Origin: an uncultured Hyphomonadaceae bacterium
GTDB taxonomy: Bacteria; Pseudomonadota; Alphaproteobacteria; Caulobacterales; Hyphomonadaceae
Assembly (NCBI GenBank): GCA_913057945.1
Contig: CAJXOF010000002.1
Coordinates: forward strand, 124,001-188,000
Length of the DNA stretch: 64,000 bases
Reading direction: 5' to 3'
Positions 17,352-27,115 of this stretch are shown piece after piece; the first letter of the stretch is position 1; each line of letters starts with the position of its first letter. The notes below the pieces were generated by a model that saw nothing but the letters and a program-made list of their open reading frames with translations, was not told where the DNA came from and did no database searches. A program made the position numbers and the translations under genes.

Positions 17352-18674
17352 ATGCGTTCACTACTGACGGGGGCTGCCCTAGGTGTCGTTCTGGGTGGCG
17401 CAGCTGTCGGGTTTTCCGCTTTCGCCTCGCCAGAGGACAAGGCCGAAGACCCGCGCATGGTCACCTACCAGCAGTTGGACCTGTTCGCTGAAATCCTTGC
17501 CCGCGCCCGTCAGGATTATGTCACCGAAGTGGACGAACGCGCGGCGATGAAAGCGGCCATCAATGGCATGCTCACCTCGCTCGATCCGCATTCCAGCTAT
17601 CTTGATCCGGACGATTTCCGCTCCATGCAGGTTCAGACCAGTGGCGAATATGGCGGCCTCGGTATCGAAGTGACGATGGAAGATGGCTTCGTGAAAGTCA
17701 TCTCCCCGATGGACGACACGCCTGCCAGCCGGGCGGGCATCGAGCCCGGCGACCTGATTACCGCCATCAATGGCAAGCCGATCATCGGACAGACCCTAAA
17801 CGAAGCCGTCAAGGAAATGCGCGGCGAGAAGGGGACTGACATTGATGTAACGATCCTGCGCGAAGGCGAGGATCCGTTCGACGTCACGCTGACCCGCGAA
17901 GTGATCCAGCAGAAATCCGTGACCTGGAAGATGCAGGAAAGCGATATCGGCTATATCCGTATCTCCACCTTCAACGAGCGCACCACTCTGCTTCTCGAAG
18001 AAGCCATTGAAGGTATTGCGCAAGAAACCGGATCCCGCCCGCGCGGCCTGATTGTGGACCTGCGCAACAATGGCGGCGGTCTGCTCGACCAGGCCGTGTC
18101 GGTCTCCGACATGTTCCTCTCCGGCGGGGAAGTGGTGTCGACGCAAGGTCGGCGCATTTCCGACATGGAACGCTACAACGCGCATTCCGGCGAAGTCTTC
18201 AAGGGCATCCCGATGATCGTTCTGATCAATGGCGGATCGGCTTCTGCGTCCGAGATCGTGGCTGGCGCCCTGCAGGATCGCCACCGGGCAACCGTGGTCG
18301 GCACGACCAGTTTCGGCAAGGGTTCGGTCCAGACTGTCATTCCGCTCGGTGCGGATCGCGGCGCAGTTCGTCTGACGACGGCGCGCTATTACACGCCGGC
18401 TGGCCGCTCCATCCAGGCACTTGGCATCGACCCCGACATCGAGATCACCCAGTCGCGCCTGTCCGAAGAGGAACTCGCCCGGATCAAGCGCTGGTCAGAA
18501 GCTGATTTGCCGCATGCGCTCGCCAATGAAGACGGTGAAAAACGCGAGGAAATCTCGATGCCGGATGAGCAGCCGCCCGAAGACTGGGATGGCGAGGATT
18601 TCCAGCTCAAGAGAGCTGTGGAAATGCTCAAGGAAGGCACTGTAACGGCCAGTGCAATGAGACGCGCCGGTTAA
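17352..18674 (+). CDS. ctpA: C-terminal processing protease (S41, CtpA)
   Basis: A 440-residue periplasmic serine protease. A signal/anchor (MRSLLTGAALGVVLGGAAVGFSA) is followed by a helical segment with INGMLTSLDPHSSYLDP, a PDZ domain (about 85-165; GEYGGLGIEV, ISPMDDTPASRAGIEPGD), and the S41 core with LIVDLRNNGGGLL, the catalytic serine in GGSASASEIVAGAL, and the lysine in GTTSFGKGSVQT. The ATG at 17352 has GGAGG 8 nt upstream. It follows the EnvC-like gene in the arrangement common in alphaproteobacteria, consistent with a shared role in cell-wall remodelling. Confidence 0.94.
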   Translation: MRSLLTGAALGVVLGGAAVGFSAFASPEDKAEDPRMVTYQQLDLFAEILARARQDYVTEVDERAAMKAAINGMLTSLDPHSSYLDPDDFRSMQVQTSGEYGGLGIEVTMEDGFVKVISPMDDTPASRAGIEPGDLITAINGKPIIGQTLNEAVKEMRGEKGTDIDVTILREGEDPFDVTLTREVIQQKSVTWKMQESDIGYIRISTFNERTTLLLEEAIEGIAQETGSRPRGLIVDLRNNGGGLLDQAVSVSDMFLSGGEVVSTQGRRISDMERYNAHSGEVFKGIPMIVLINGGSASASEIVAGALQDRHRATVVGTTSFGKGSVQTVIPLGADRGAVRLTTARYYTPAGRSIQALGIDPDIEITQSRLSEEELARIKRWSEADLPHALANEDGEKREEISMPDEQPPEDWDGEDFQLKRAVEMLKEGTVTASAMRRAG

Positions 18675-18756
18675 CCGGATGTTTGCGACCTGTTAACCAG
18701 TTGGATGCAATTCTGATCGTTCAGATTTCTTCAAACTGGTTCGACGAGGTCCATCA

Positions 18757-20052
18757 ATGGCTAGCCGCAGGGATGCCGACCCTTCACCTTTGCGCACGGG
18801 TCTGACCCATGCAGCCATGAGCTTGCTCGTGTTTGGGGGCTTGGCCGCCAGCCTCGGCGCCGGCATCCATTATTCCGGCAACCCTTCGGATTCCGGGCCC
18901 AGCGCCGTGCTGGCCCTGTTTGAAACCAGTCAGGGGTCCACGGCAGAGCTCAAATCCCGCTTGAAAGGCGAGACCCCTCAGGCGCTTGGTGCCCGTGTGG
19001 TGCTGGCTGAAGACGACGCGCCATCCGAACAACCCAGCCTTGGGGTCGAGTACGCCGAATCCGCCACACCATCGCCCGCCCCGACGGGGCAGGGGGATGA
19101 AGACTCGCCGACAGGCGGCATCCGCATCAATGGCAAGCTCGTACGTCCCGGCGAATCCTATGGCGAGGTCACCCGCGTGACGTCGCTCGATACGGCCCCC
19201 GTGGCTGGCCTGACGGAGCGCGTGAACGGGCTGTCTCTGCCGCGCATTTCCGCAGATGGACAAGCGCCCGCAGATGTTTATGCCCGCCCTTTCGCCAATC
19301 CGGGCAACCAGCCCGTCGTGGCGCTGGTCATTGGCGGTCTCGGCATCAATTCGACCCACACCAAGGCGGCGATTGAAGAGTTGCCGCCGGAAGTGACGCT
19401 CTCCTTCGCGCCGGATGCGGGCAATTTGCAGTATTGGGTCAACAAGGCCCGCGAACAGGGGCATGAAGTCCTGATCGAAGTGCCGATGGAATCCTTTGAA
19501 TATGGCCGCATGAAGATGCATCCGCAGACCCTGTTGGCCGGGGACACAGGGGATCGCAATCTGCCGCGCCTCGAACGCCTGCTGAGCCGGGCGAGCGGCT
19601 ATTTCGGCATCATCAACTATCAGGGTGCCAAGTTCGCGGAAGATCCGGGCGCTGTCGGACCTGTACTGCAGACGCTGCGCGACCGAGGCATTGCGCTGGT
19701 CGAGGATGGCAGTTTCAAGAATGGGGCCTTTGATGAGGCAGCCGGGCGGACCCAGGTTAAATTTACGCGCGCGGCTGCGACCATCGACGCGAAGCTGACG
19801 GCCGACGATATCCGCACCGAATTGCTGGGGCTTGAAACCCTCGCCAAGGAAAATGGTGCGTCCATGGGCGCGGGATATGCTTTCCCGCTTACCATCGAGA
19901 TTGCCAAGGATTGGACTCAGGACATGCAAAAGCGCGGTGTCGTCCTCGCGCCGGTATCTGCCCTGATTTCGGTTGGCCCTGCAGAAAAATCCCAGCCGAA
20001 GCGTGTCCAGACTGGAAGCCTGTCGCAGGCTCCGGTAAACCCGGAAGGGTGA
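18757..20052 (+). CDS. YibQ-type divergent polysaccharide deacetylase (DUF610)
   Basis: A 431-residue protein with an N-terminal membrane anchor (about 18-35), a Pro/Ser-rich spacer of about 130 residues, and a NodB-like barrel from about residue 185. Family marks are VVALVIGGLGINSTHTKAAI, EQGHEVLIEVPMES, FGIINYQGAKF and GIALVEDGSF. The usual TFDDG metal motif is altered in this branch, so enzyme activity is unproven. It sits between ctpA and rppH; the rppH start overlaps its stop. Confidence 0.87.
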   Translation: MASRRDADPSPLRTGLTHAAMSLLVFGGLAASLGAGIHYSGNPSDSGPSAVLALFETSQGSTAELKSRLKGETPQALGARVVLAEDDAPSEQPSLGVEYAESATPSPAPTGQGDEDSPTGGIRINGKLVRPGESYGEVTRVTSLDTAPVAGLTERVNGLSLPRISADGQAPADVYARPFANPGNQPVVALVIGGLGINSTHTKAAIEELPPEVTLSFAPDAGNLQYWVNKAREQGHEVLIEVPMESFEYGRMKMHPQTLLAGDTGDRNLPRLERLLSRASGYFGIINYQGAKFAEDPGAVGPVLQTLRDRGIALVEDGSFKNGAFDEAAGRTQVKFTRAAATIDAKLTADDIRTELLGLETLAKENGASMGAGYAFPLTIEIAKDWTQDMQKRGVVLAPVSALISVGPAEKSQPKRVQTGSLSQAPVNPEG

Positions 20053-20564
20053 CGATACCCGCGCCTGATCCCGACCTGTACCGACCGAATGTCGGCCTTG
20101 CCCTGTTTTCAAAGGCGGGGCACGTCTTCATTGGGCGGCGTATCAATGGCCGCGGCGCATTCCAGTGGCAGATGCCTCAGGGCGGCATCGACAAGGGCGA
20201 GACACCGCTCGTCGGCGCCCTCCGGGAGCTGGAAGAAGAGGTCGGCGTGCCCGAAAAACTGGTCGATGTGCTCGAAGAGACGTCTGACTGGCTGTTCTAC
20301 GATTTCCCGCCGGACCTCAAGAAACGGCTGCCTGGGCCCTATATCGGCCAGAGGCAGAAATGGTTCGCCTTCCGGTTCAAGGGCTCTGACAGCGATGTCC
20401 GGCTCGACCGGCATACGCCGGAATTCGATGCATGGCGCTGGTCGCGGCTCGAGGACGTGCCAGCGCTTGTCGTGCCATTCAAGCGGCTCGTATATTCAGA
20501 AGTGGCTGACCGGTTCCAACCTTGGACGGACCCGGTTTCCGGCCACAAGGAAGTTCAGGGCTGA
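20049..20564 (+). CDS. rppH: RNA pyrophosphohydrolase (Nudix)
   Basis: A 172-residue cytosolic enzyme that removes pyrophosphate from the 5' end of transcripts and so triggers decay. It opens DLYRPNVGLALFSKAGHVFIGRR, followed by FQWQMPQGGIDKGE, and has a full Nudix box from GGIDKGETP to RELEEEVGV. KWFAFRFKG and FDAWRWSRLEDVP..VVPFKRLVY complete the RppH pattern. The start is a GTG overlapping the preceding stop (GTGA); an in-frame extension to 19911 reads through the yibQ gene and lacks any site. Confidence 0.93.
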   Translation: MTIPAPDPDLYRPNVGLALFSKAGHVFIGRRINGRGAFQWQMPQGGIDKGETPLVGALRELEEEVGVPEKLVDVLEETSDWLFYDFPPDLKKRLPGPYIGQRQKWFAFRFKGSDSDVRLDRHTPEFDAWRWSRLEDVPALVVPFKRLVYSEVADRFQPWTDPVSGHKEVQG

Positions 20565-20593
20565 ACGGCTTTGACAGATAGAGGTGCCACCCG

Positions 20594-21364
20594 ATGACGA
20601 AATCCCTGCTGATGATCCATGGGATAGGGTGTGAGGGCGAGGTCTGGCACCGGATGCAACCGGGCTTTGAGGCCGCAGGATGGACCTGTAACACGCCGAC
20701 CTTGTTTCCGGACCAGCGTGCCCGCGAAAACCCTCCGGCATCCCTGTCCGATCTTGGGCTTGATGATTATGTAAAATCCATGGCGGACACGGCCCGCCAA
20801 CTGTCTGACGAAACAGGCGCGAAACCTGCTGTGATCGGCCATTCCATGGGCGGTCTGATCGCGCAGTGCCTGGTCGAGCAGGGGCTGGTGAGCCAGGCAA
20901 TCTTCCTGACGCCTGCCCAGCCCAAGGATTGCAGCGCGGTCACGCTAGCCGTTGCTTACACTTTCCTGAACATCCTGATCGGCCGGAACCGATCGAAGGC
21001 ATACAAGGTCTGGGAGTCAGGCTTTCGCTATGGCGTGCTCAACAAGGTACCGCACCGCCGCCATGCCGAGATTTACGCTGATGCGCGCTATGATTCAGGC
21101 AAGGTCTATGGCGACATTGCCGACGGTATCGAGATCGACGAAACCCTGTTCACGGTCCCTACGTTGACCATTGCGGCGACAGCAGATCGTGCAACGCCGG
21201 CCAAGGCCGTCCGAAAGGTCGGCGAGAAATATGCGAAAAGCCCGGTGGCCGGTGACTTCCTGGAATACAAGAACAATGCCCACTGGATCGTGGACGAGCC
21301 GGGAACAGACATGGTTGTGGCAGACATGGTTGCCTGGCTGGAACGCACCGGACCCGGAAACTAG
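20594..21364 (+). CDS. Alpha/beta-hydrolase
   Basis: A 256-residue cytosolic protein with the oxyanion motif MIHGIGCEGEVW near the start, the nucleophile elbow IGHSMGGLIA (Ser about 87), and a late AHWIVDEPG that could carry the catalytic histidine. There is no signal peptide. The substrate is unknown; esterase or lipase-like. A hairpin shared with the convergent folE lies just past the stop. Confidence 0.8.
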   Translation: MTKSLLMIHGIGCEGEVWHRMQPGFEAAGWTCNTPTLFPDQRARENPPASLSDLGLDDYVKSMADTARQLSDETGAKPAVIGHSMGGLIAQCLVEQGLVSQAIFLTPAQPKDCSAVTLAVAYTFLNILIGRNRSKAYKVWESGFRYGVLNKVPHRRHAEIYADARYDSGKVYGDIADGIEIDETLFTVPTLTIAATADRATPAKAVRKVGEKYAKSPVAGDFLEYKNNAHWIVDEPGTDMVVADMVAWLERTGPGN

Positions 21365-21373
21365 CCGGACAAG

Positions 21374-21401
21374 AAAAACCCCGACGCATCACGCCGGGGT
21401 T
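21374..21401 (-). terminator. Terminator of folE (possibly bidirectional)
   Basis: The stem AACCCCG / CGGGGTT closes an 11-nt loop. On the minus strand it is followed by a T-run (TTTTTCTTG). It sits between two convergent genes. Confidence 0.75.
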
Positions 21402-21426
21402 CATGCTTCTTCGATGAAGACGGAGG

Positions 21427-22050
21427 TCAGCCCTTGCCCGCCATGCGCAGGAAGCGGTTGCGCAAATCGGCATCCGATTTGAACACACCCGTGAACTGCG
21501 TTGTGATTGTGCTGACATCCTTGTGGTGGACGCCGCGGGTCGACATGCATTCATGCACGGCGTCGATCAGGACAGCCGTCCCCATCGGAGCCAGGCTATC
21601 GGTGATGGCGTCACAGATCTGGGCGGTCATGGTCTCCTGCGTCTGCAGGCGTTTCGAGAAAATCTCGACCACGCGCGCCAGCTTGGAGATGCCGACAACT
21701 GCAGCAGACGGCATGTAGGCGACATAGGCCTTGCCGAGGAAGGGCGCCATGTGGTGCTCGCAATGGCTTTCCACGTCGATGTTGCGCAGCATGACGATGT
21801 CATCATAGCCCTGCACGTCCTCGAAGGTGCGCGACAGGTATTTGACCGGATCTTCGTCATAGCCGGAAAACCATTCCTTGTAGGCGTTGACGACGCGTTT
21901 CGGCGTGTCGAGCAGGCCTTCACGCCGCGGATCGTCACCGGCCCACGCGATGAGCGTGCGCACAGCTTCTTCGGCCTCTTGAACGGTAGGGCGCTTCATG
22001 GGCTCTGCGCGTGCCTTGTCTTTATTGGGAGTGATGGCGTCCATGGCCAT
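21427..22050 (-). CDS. folE: GTP cyclohydrolase I
   Basis: A 207-residue enzyme opening tetrahydrofolate/pterin synthesis by converting GTP to dihydroneopterin triphosphate. Zinc and active-site motifs are HCEHHMAPFLGKAYVAY, GISKLARVVEIFSKRLQTQE and CMSTRGVHHKDVSTITT. It is homologous to the zinc-dependent type IA enzymes. The start ATG at 22050 has a GGAAACTT leader. It is monocistronic with its own terminator. Confidence 0.96.
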   Translation of the reverse strand: MAMDAITPNKDKARAEPMKRPTVQEAEEAVRTLIAWAGDDPRREGLLDTPKRVVNAYKEWFSGYDEDPVKYLSRTFEDVQGYDDIVMLRNIDVESHCEHHMAPFLGKAYVAYMPSAAVVGISKLARVVEIFSKRLQTQETMTAQICDAITDSLAPMGTAVLIDAVHECMSTRGVHHKDVSTITTQFTGVFKSDADLRNRFLRMAGKG

Positions 22051-22416
22051 AATTGAAGTTTCCTTCGACTGAGGGACGGGGGTCGAGCCGAGGCTTGGTC
22101 TGGGAAAGCATGAAAAAGGCTCCCCTGCCCGGACTTAACGCCCGCCCGGAGTTGATACCCTCAGGGCGATACGAGGAACATAAGGGCGAGAATGCCCTGT
22201 TTCCAGCCCTTTCTACGGTGACGTGGCGCGACCGGATGACCCCGATCTTGGCTTTTTCACCTGCCGGTGATATCGCCTGCAGCATGAAAACAACTCGATT
22301 TCCGTGTCCGTCTGCCTGCCGGTGTTGCTGTTAACGCATCAACACGCCATTAGGGCTGGCCAGATACCCGTATCGCCAGCGACACGTCCAGACTTCCGAA
22401 ATCGAGCCGACAGACC
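22051..22416. other. Intergenic region between divergent folE and cysS
   Basis: About 366 bp. It must contain both promoters. Short open frames on either strand lack ribosome-binding sites and have biased, arginine-rich translations typical of non-coding GC-rich DNA. I see no riboswitch or tRNA-like fold that I could support. Confidence 0.5.
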
Positions 22417-23802
22417 ATGACAATCCGCCTTTATGACACCGCCGTGCGCAAAAAGCGTGTTTTCCAGCCGCAGGATCCGGCGCGGGTGACGATGTATGTC
22501 TGCGGCCCCACGGTCTATAATTATGCCCATATCGGCAATGCACGCCCGCCCATCGTGTTCGATGTGCTGCGGCGCCTGCTGATGAGGGTGTATGGCGACG
22601 ATGCCGTGATCTACGCACGCAATATCACCGACATTGAAGACAAGATCATCAAGGCGAGTCTTGAGAGCGGGCAGCCCATTGCCGAGATCACGAAGAAATT
22701 CGCGGCTATCTACAATGCGGATACATCCGCGCTGAACGTGCTGCCGCCGAGCATCGAGCCCTGGGCCACCGATCATGTCGGCGAAATGATCGAGATAATC
22801 GAGAAACTCGTCCGCAAGAGCTACGCATATGTCGGCAAGGAAGGCGTCTGGTTCTCCGTCAATTCCATGCCGGATTATGGCAAGCTGTCCGGCCGCAAGC
22901 TGGAAGACAATGAGGCGGGGGCCCGTGTCGCCGTGGACGACGACAAGCGCGATCCAGCCGACTTTGCCCTCTGGAAATTCGCCAAGGAAGGCGAACCCGA
23001 AGATGCGATCTGGGACAGCCCGTGGGGCAGGGGACGTCCCGGCTGGCATATCGAATGCTCGGCCATGGCCGCAAAGCATCTCGGCAAGACGATCGACATT
23101 CATGGCGGCGGCATCGACCTCCAATTCCCGCATCATGAAAACGAGATTGCCCAGTCGGAATGCGCGCATGGCGAGATCATGGCGAATTACTGGATGCATA
23201 ATGGTTTCCTCGACATGGGCGGCGAGAAGATGTCCAAGTCGCTCGGCAACGTCGTTCTGGTGCATGAGTTACTGGAGCAATGGCACGGGGAGGTGCTGCG
23301 CTTTGCTATGCTTAGTGGCCACTACCGCGCGCCGCTCGACTGGACGGAAGGGCTGCTGAAACAGGCTAAGACGACGCTCGACCGTATCTACGGCGCGTTG
23401 CGCCGCGTCTGGGAGGCTGAAGGTGGCCGGATTGATGATCGCGGCATCTTCGATGCCCTTTGCGATGACCTGAACACGCCCGAAGCGCTCGCTTCGCTTT
23501 CGCGCATTGCAGGCGAAGCGAACATGGCAGCGGACAAGGGAGATGCGGATGCGATGGCAACGGCGCGCGCAAATCTGCTTGATGCCGGCGAACTGCTGGG
23601 CCTTCTGACGCTCACGCCTAAGGCGTGGGAACAGGGCGGGGATGATGACGGCAATGACCGGATCGATGCGCTTGTCCAGGCCCGCATTGATGCGCGTGCC
23701 GCCAAGGACTGGGCTGAGGCTGACCGAATCCGAGACGAACTCGCAGCCAAAGGCATCGAGATCATGGACGGCGCCGGTGGCTCCACCTGGCGGCGGGTCT
23801 GA
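22417..23802 (+). CDS. cysS: Cysteinyl-tRNA synthetase
   Basis: A 461-residue class I synthetase. The HIGH-type motif is in VYNYAHIGNARP, preceded by the zinc-ligand cysteine in YVCGPTVYN. Further zinc ligands lie in ECSAMAAKHLG and FPHHENE, and the KMSKS loop is GGEKMSKSLGN. The C-terminal DALR-type helices end with DWAEADRIRDELAAKGI. Length fits. A terminator follows about 118 bp downstream. Confidence 0.97.
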   Translation: MTIRLYDTAVRKKRVFQPQDPARVTMYVCGPTVYNYAHIGNARPPIVFDVLRRLLMRVYGDDAVIYARNITDIEDKIIKASLESGQPIAEITKKFAAIYNADTSALNVLPPSIEPWATDHVGEMIEIIEKLVRKSYAYVGKEGVWFSVNSMPDYGKLSGRKLEDNEAGARVAVDDDKRDPADFALWKFAKEGEPEDAIWDSPWGRGRPGWHIECSAMAAKHLGKTIDIHGGGIDLQFPHHENEIAQSECAHGEIMANYWMHNGFLDMGGEKMSKSLGNVVLVHELLEQWHGEVLRFAMLSGHYRAPLDWTEGLLKQAKTTLDRIYGALRRVWEAEGGRIDDRGIFDALCDDLNTPEALASLSRIAGEANMAADKGDADAMATARANLLDAGELLGLLTLTPKAWEQGGDDDGNDRIDALVQARIDARAAKDWAEADRIRDELAAKGIEIMDGAGGSTWRRV

Positions 23803-23919
23803 TCGTCACTTGGGCTGCAACTGACCCGATGACGGAAGCTTTATTTGACCTTAACACGCCCTTCCTGTGTGGTCGGGTTACGGCCTGAGCGCCCCGTTTT
23901 CAATGCACGACGAACTTTC

Positions 23920-23961
23920 GCCGCCTGCCTCGTGTTTCTGCACGCGTCAGGCGGCTTTTTT
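23920..23961 (+). terminator. Rho-independent terminator after cysS
   Basis: The arms GCCGCCTG (23920-23927) and CAGGCGGC (23948-23955) are separated by 20 nt and followed by six T residues. Confidence 0.75.
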
Positions 23962-24014
23962 GTCACCGCGCCCCAGCCTTGCGCGGCGCGGCTGCGAAGG
24001 CCATGTTTCGGGTG

Positions 24015-24473
24015 ATGAGCGAACTTTACCACAATCGTGTTCTCGAACTGGCGGCGGAGATTCCGCATACCGGCGACTTGCCTGACCCGGACGGTTCTGT
24101 CCTGAAGGTCTCCCGTGTGTGCGGCTCGACCGTGAAGGTCGATCTCACCCTGGACGAGGCTGGCGAGCGGATCACGGCCATAGCGGTCGATCCAAAGGCG
24201 TGTGCGCTCGGCCAGGCGGCCACCTCCATCCTTGCTGAGCACGCCATCGGCGCAACGATCAAGGAAGTGATCGCGGCGCGAGATGCGTTGAAAGACATGC
24301 TGAAGGATAACGGACCTCCGCCAGAAGGTCGGTTCTGGGAACTGCGCCATCTTGAACCCGTGGCCGATTATCCGCCGCGTCATACGTCCACGCTGTTAGC
24401 CTTTGAGGCGGCGGTTGCTGCCATTGAAGAGGCCTTGGCAAGCCGCGGTCTCGCTCACGAGACGGCAGGCTGA
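24015..24473 (+). CDS. IscU/NifU-N-like iron-sulfur cluster assembly scaffold
   Basis: A 152-residue protein of the NifU-N fold. Cysteines occur in RVCGSTVKVDLTL and DPKACALGQAATSIL, followed by the typical helical ending RHTSTLLAFEAAVAAIEEAL. This alphaproteobacterial branch is annotated as an iron-sulfur scaffold, though one IscU cysteine is not obvious, so cluster binding is uncertain. The ATG at 24015 gives MSELYHNRVLELA, the family's usual start; 24003 is an alternative. yidD begins 1 nt after its stop. Confidence 0.75.
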   Translation: MSELYHNRVLELAAEIPHTGDLPDPDGSVLKVSRVCGSTVKVDLTLDEAGERITAIAVDPKACALGQAATSILAEHAIGATIKEVIAARDALKDMLKDNGPPPEGRFWELRHLEPVADYPPRHTSTLLAFEAAVAAIEEALASRGLAHETAG

Positions 24474-24474
24474 G

Positions 24475-24822
24475 ATGGCCGGTTTGCGGCGCCGGTCGGC
24501 CAATGGTCTGCTTTGGGTCTACAAGCATGGGCCGAGCCAAGTATTCTACGCCTTCGGGGCGCGATGCCAGCATACACCTACCTGTAGCGAATATGGTGCC
24601 GAATGCGTGGCCCGGCATGGCTGGTGGCCGGGAATATGGATGGGGCTGGCGCGTTTCATCAGATGCCGACCGGGCGGCAGCCTCGGCAAGGACCCTGTGC
24701 CGGAAACCCTACCGGATGTGCCGGTCTGGCAGCCCTGGCGTTATGGCGAATGGTCGGCGCGCAAGGCAATGGTCCGAATTGAAAATCGCCAGTCTGCATG
24801 CCATATGGAACAGGATGAGTGA
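24475..24822 (+). CDS. yidD: Membrane protein insertion efficiency factor YidD
   Basis: A 115-residue peripheral membrane protein that aids YidC-dependent insertion. The signature is ARCQHTPTCSEYGAECVARHGWWPGIWMGLARFIRC, split here as TPTCSEY, ARHGWWPG and RFIRCRPGG, with three conserved cysteines. It has a longer C-terminal tail than E. coli YidD. Here it follows the NifU-like gene rather than rpmH-rnpA. Start at 24475, 1 nt past the previous stop. Confidence 0.9.
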   Translation: MAGLRRRSANGLLWVYKHGPSQVFYAFGARCQHTPTCSEYGAECVARHGWWPGIWMGLARFIRCRPGGSLGKDPVPETLPDVPVWQPWRYGEWSARKAMVRIENRQSACHMEQDE

Positions 24823-25101
24823 TATTCGTTGCCTGCTTGGCCCTGTTGGCCTGACCACACGAACTCGCCGGGGTGCCTGACGCGCCCCCTGGCTGCGCCT
24901 GTGTGCGCGCCCGCTTCATGTACCCATAAACAGCCTGAACAAAGCCCGGATGATGTCCGAAAAGCCTGCCACTGCGCGAGAAATGCGTATGGGGTGGGAA
25001 ATCTGGTGAAGTCGCGTTAAGCAGACGCCGGATAAAGGGCCTGACCGGAATCGAATTTGCCGCGCTGTACAGAGCGCCAGAATGCACGAAAAGATTAGAC
25101 C

Positions 25102-27075
25102 ATGATCAAAGTATCCCTGCCAGACGGCTCCGTTCGCGAATATGAAGAGGGCGCCTCGCCGTTTGACGTCGCCAAGTCGATTTCCAATTCCCTTGCCAAG
25201 AAGGCGCTCGCCGCCCGGGTCGATGGCGAGTTGAGAGACCTGATGCGGCCGCTCGACGGCGACGCAAAGGTGGAACTCGTCACGGCGAATGATCCTGACG
25301 GCCTTGAACTGATCCGCCACGACGCGGCCCACGTACTCGCCCAGGCGGTGCAGGAACTTTACCCCGACGCGCAGGTCACGATTGGCCCAGTCATCGATGA
25401 TGGCTTCTACTATGATTTCGCGCGCGAAGAGCCGTTCTCGACGGAAGATTTCGAAAAGATCGAAGCCAAGATGCGGGCGATTGTCGATGCCGACTATCCC
25501 ATCATTCGCGAAGTCTGGGACAAGGACCAGGCCATCGAGACGTTCAAGAATGTCGGCGAAGACTACAAGGCGCAGATCATCGACGACATCATCCCGCCGG
25601 GCGAAGCAATCACGGTCTACAAACAGGGTGACTGGTTCGACCTTTGCCGCGGCCCGCACCTGCCCAGCACGGGCAAACTGCCGAAGGCGTTCAAGCTGAT
25701 GAAGCTGGCGGGCGCTTATTGGCGCGGCGACTCCAAGAATGAGATGCTGCAGCGGATGTACGGCACGGCGTGGGCGAACGAGAAAGATCTCAAGGCGCAC
25801 CTGTTGCGACTCGAAGAGGCCGAGAAGCGCGATCACCGCAAACTCGCGACGCAGCTTGACCTTTTCCATCTCGACGGTCTGGCGGCCGCCGGGTCCATCT
25901 TCTGGCACCCGAAAGGCTACCAGATCTGGCTGCAGATCGAATCCTATATGCGCCGACGCCTCGACGCGGCCGGATATGAAGAGATCAAGACCCCGCAATT
26001 GATGGATTCGGTTCAGTGGGAAAAGTCAGGCCATTGGGGCAAGTATCGCGAGAACATGTTCATCGTGCCGGACTTCATTCCCGAGGGCGACGAGGGCGTG
26101 GACATTTCTGTGCCGGAAGATGCCAAGCTGATGGCGCTGAAGCCGATGAACTGCCCGGCCCATGTCGAAGTGTTCAAGTCGGGCCAGAAATCCTATCGGG
26201 ATCTGCCGCTTCGCCTTGCTGAATTCGGCTGTTGCCATCGCAACGAGCCGCACGGCGCGTTGCACGGGATCATGCGGGTTCGTCAGTTCACGCAGGATGA
26301 TGCGCACATCTTCTGCCGGGAAGACCAGATCGTCGAGGAATCCATCCGCTTCTGCCGGCTCCTCGAGAGCGTGTATCGGGATTTCGGTTTTGAGAACATT
26401 GCTGTGAAGTTGTCCACGCGGCCGGACGTCCGTGCCGGGGATGATGCAACTTGGGACCGGGCTGAAAAGGGCCTTGAGGAGGCCGTCAAGGCAGCGGGCC
26501 TGCCCTGCGAGATCATGCCGGGGGAAGGGGCTTTCTATGGGCCTAAGCTGGAATTCCAGCTGACCGATGCTATCGGGCGCGTCTGGCAATGCGGGACGCT
26601 CCAGCTTGACTATGTTCTGCCGGAACGTCTCGGGGCGGAATATACCGCTTCGGACGGATCGAAGCAGCGCCCGGTTATGCTCCACCGCGCAATCCTTGGC
26701 TCCATGGAGCGCTTCATCGGTATCCTGATCGAGGAATTCTCCGGGGCGTTCCCGATGTGGCTGTCACCGGTACAAGTCGTGGTGGCTGCCATCACGGATG
26801 CGGCAAACGACTATGCCGTAGAAGCCGCTGCCGCCCTTCGCAAGGCGGGCCTGCGTGTCGAGACCGATCTTCGTAATGAGAAGATCAACTACAAGGTCCG
26901 CGAGCATTCGGTGCAAAAAGTGCCGATCATCGCCGTGGTCGGGGGTCGGGAAGCCGAGGAGCGCACGCTCGCGCTGCGTCGTCTCGGCAGCAATGGCCAA
27001 CAGATGATCTCTCTGGACGATGCCTGCATCGAACTTGCCCAGGAGGCGCTCGCGCCAGACCTGAAACCCAACTGA
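25102..27075 (+). CDS. thrS: Threonyl-tRNA synthetase
   Basis: A 657-residue class II synthetase. The N-terminal TGS domain (1-65, [20 protein letters not shown]) is followed by the editing domain with [16 protein letters not shown] and [15 protein letters not shown], the catalytic core with zinc ligands around [10 protein letters not shown] and [37 protein letters not shown], and the anticodon-binding domain (about 545-650). The preceding 279 bp show no recognisable T-box or operator. Confidence 0.97.
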   Translation: MIKVSLPDGSVREYEEGASPFDVAKSISNSLAKKALAARVDGELRDLMRPLDGDAKVELVTANDPDGLELIRHDAAHVLAQAVQELYPDAQVTIGPVIDDGFYYDFAREEPFSTEDFEKIEAKMRAIVDADYPIIREVWDKDQAIETFKNVGEDYKAQIIDDIIPPGEAITVYKQGDWFDLCRGPHLPSTGKLPKAFKLMKLAGAYWRGDSKNEMLQRMYGTAWANEKDLKAHLLRLEEAEKRDHRKLATQLDLFHLDGLAAAGSIFWHPKGYQIWLQIESYMRRRLDAAGYEEIKTPQLMDSVQWEKSGHWGKYRENMFIVPDFIPEGDEGVDISVPEDAKLMALKPMNCPAHVEVFKSGQKSYRDLPLRLAEFGCCHRNEPHGALHGIMRVRQFTQDDAHIFCREDQIVEESIRFCRLLESVYRDFGFENIAVKLSTRPDVRAGDDATWDRAEKGLEEAVKAAGLPCEIMPGEGAFYGPKLEFQLTDAIGRVWQCGTLQLDYVLPERLGAEYTASDGSKQRPVMLHRAILGSMERFIGILIEEFSGAFPMWLSPVQVVVAAITDAANDYAVEAAAALRKAGLRVETDLRNEKINYKVREHSVQKVPIIAVVGGREAEERTLALRRLGSNGQQMISLDDACIELAQEALAPDLKPN

Positions 27076-27115
27076 TCCGGATCAGCAGGTGACAGGCACC
27101 GCGGAACAGGAAAAG

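Noticed and set aside
18784..20112. A 442-codon minus-strand frame opposite yibQ
   Set aside because: Antisense artefact; no ribosome-binding site, no family signal.
22053..22334. A 93-codon frame in the folE-cysS gap
   Set aside because: No ribosome-binding site and an ending of CRCCC-type low-quality residues; looks non-coding.
24823..25101. Possible T-box or autoregulatory leader before thrS
   Set aside because: No T-box consensus, no terminator pair and no tRNA-like operator could be read by eye; T-boxes are not expected in this group.
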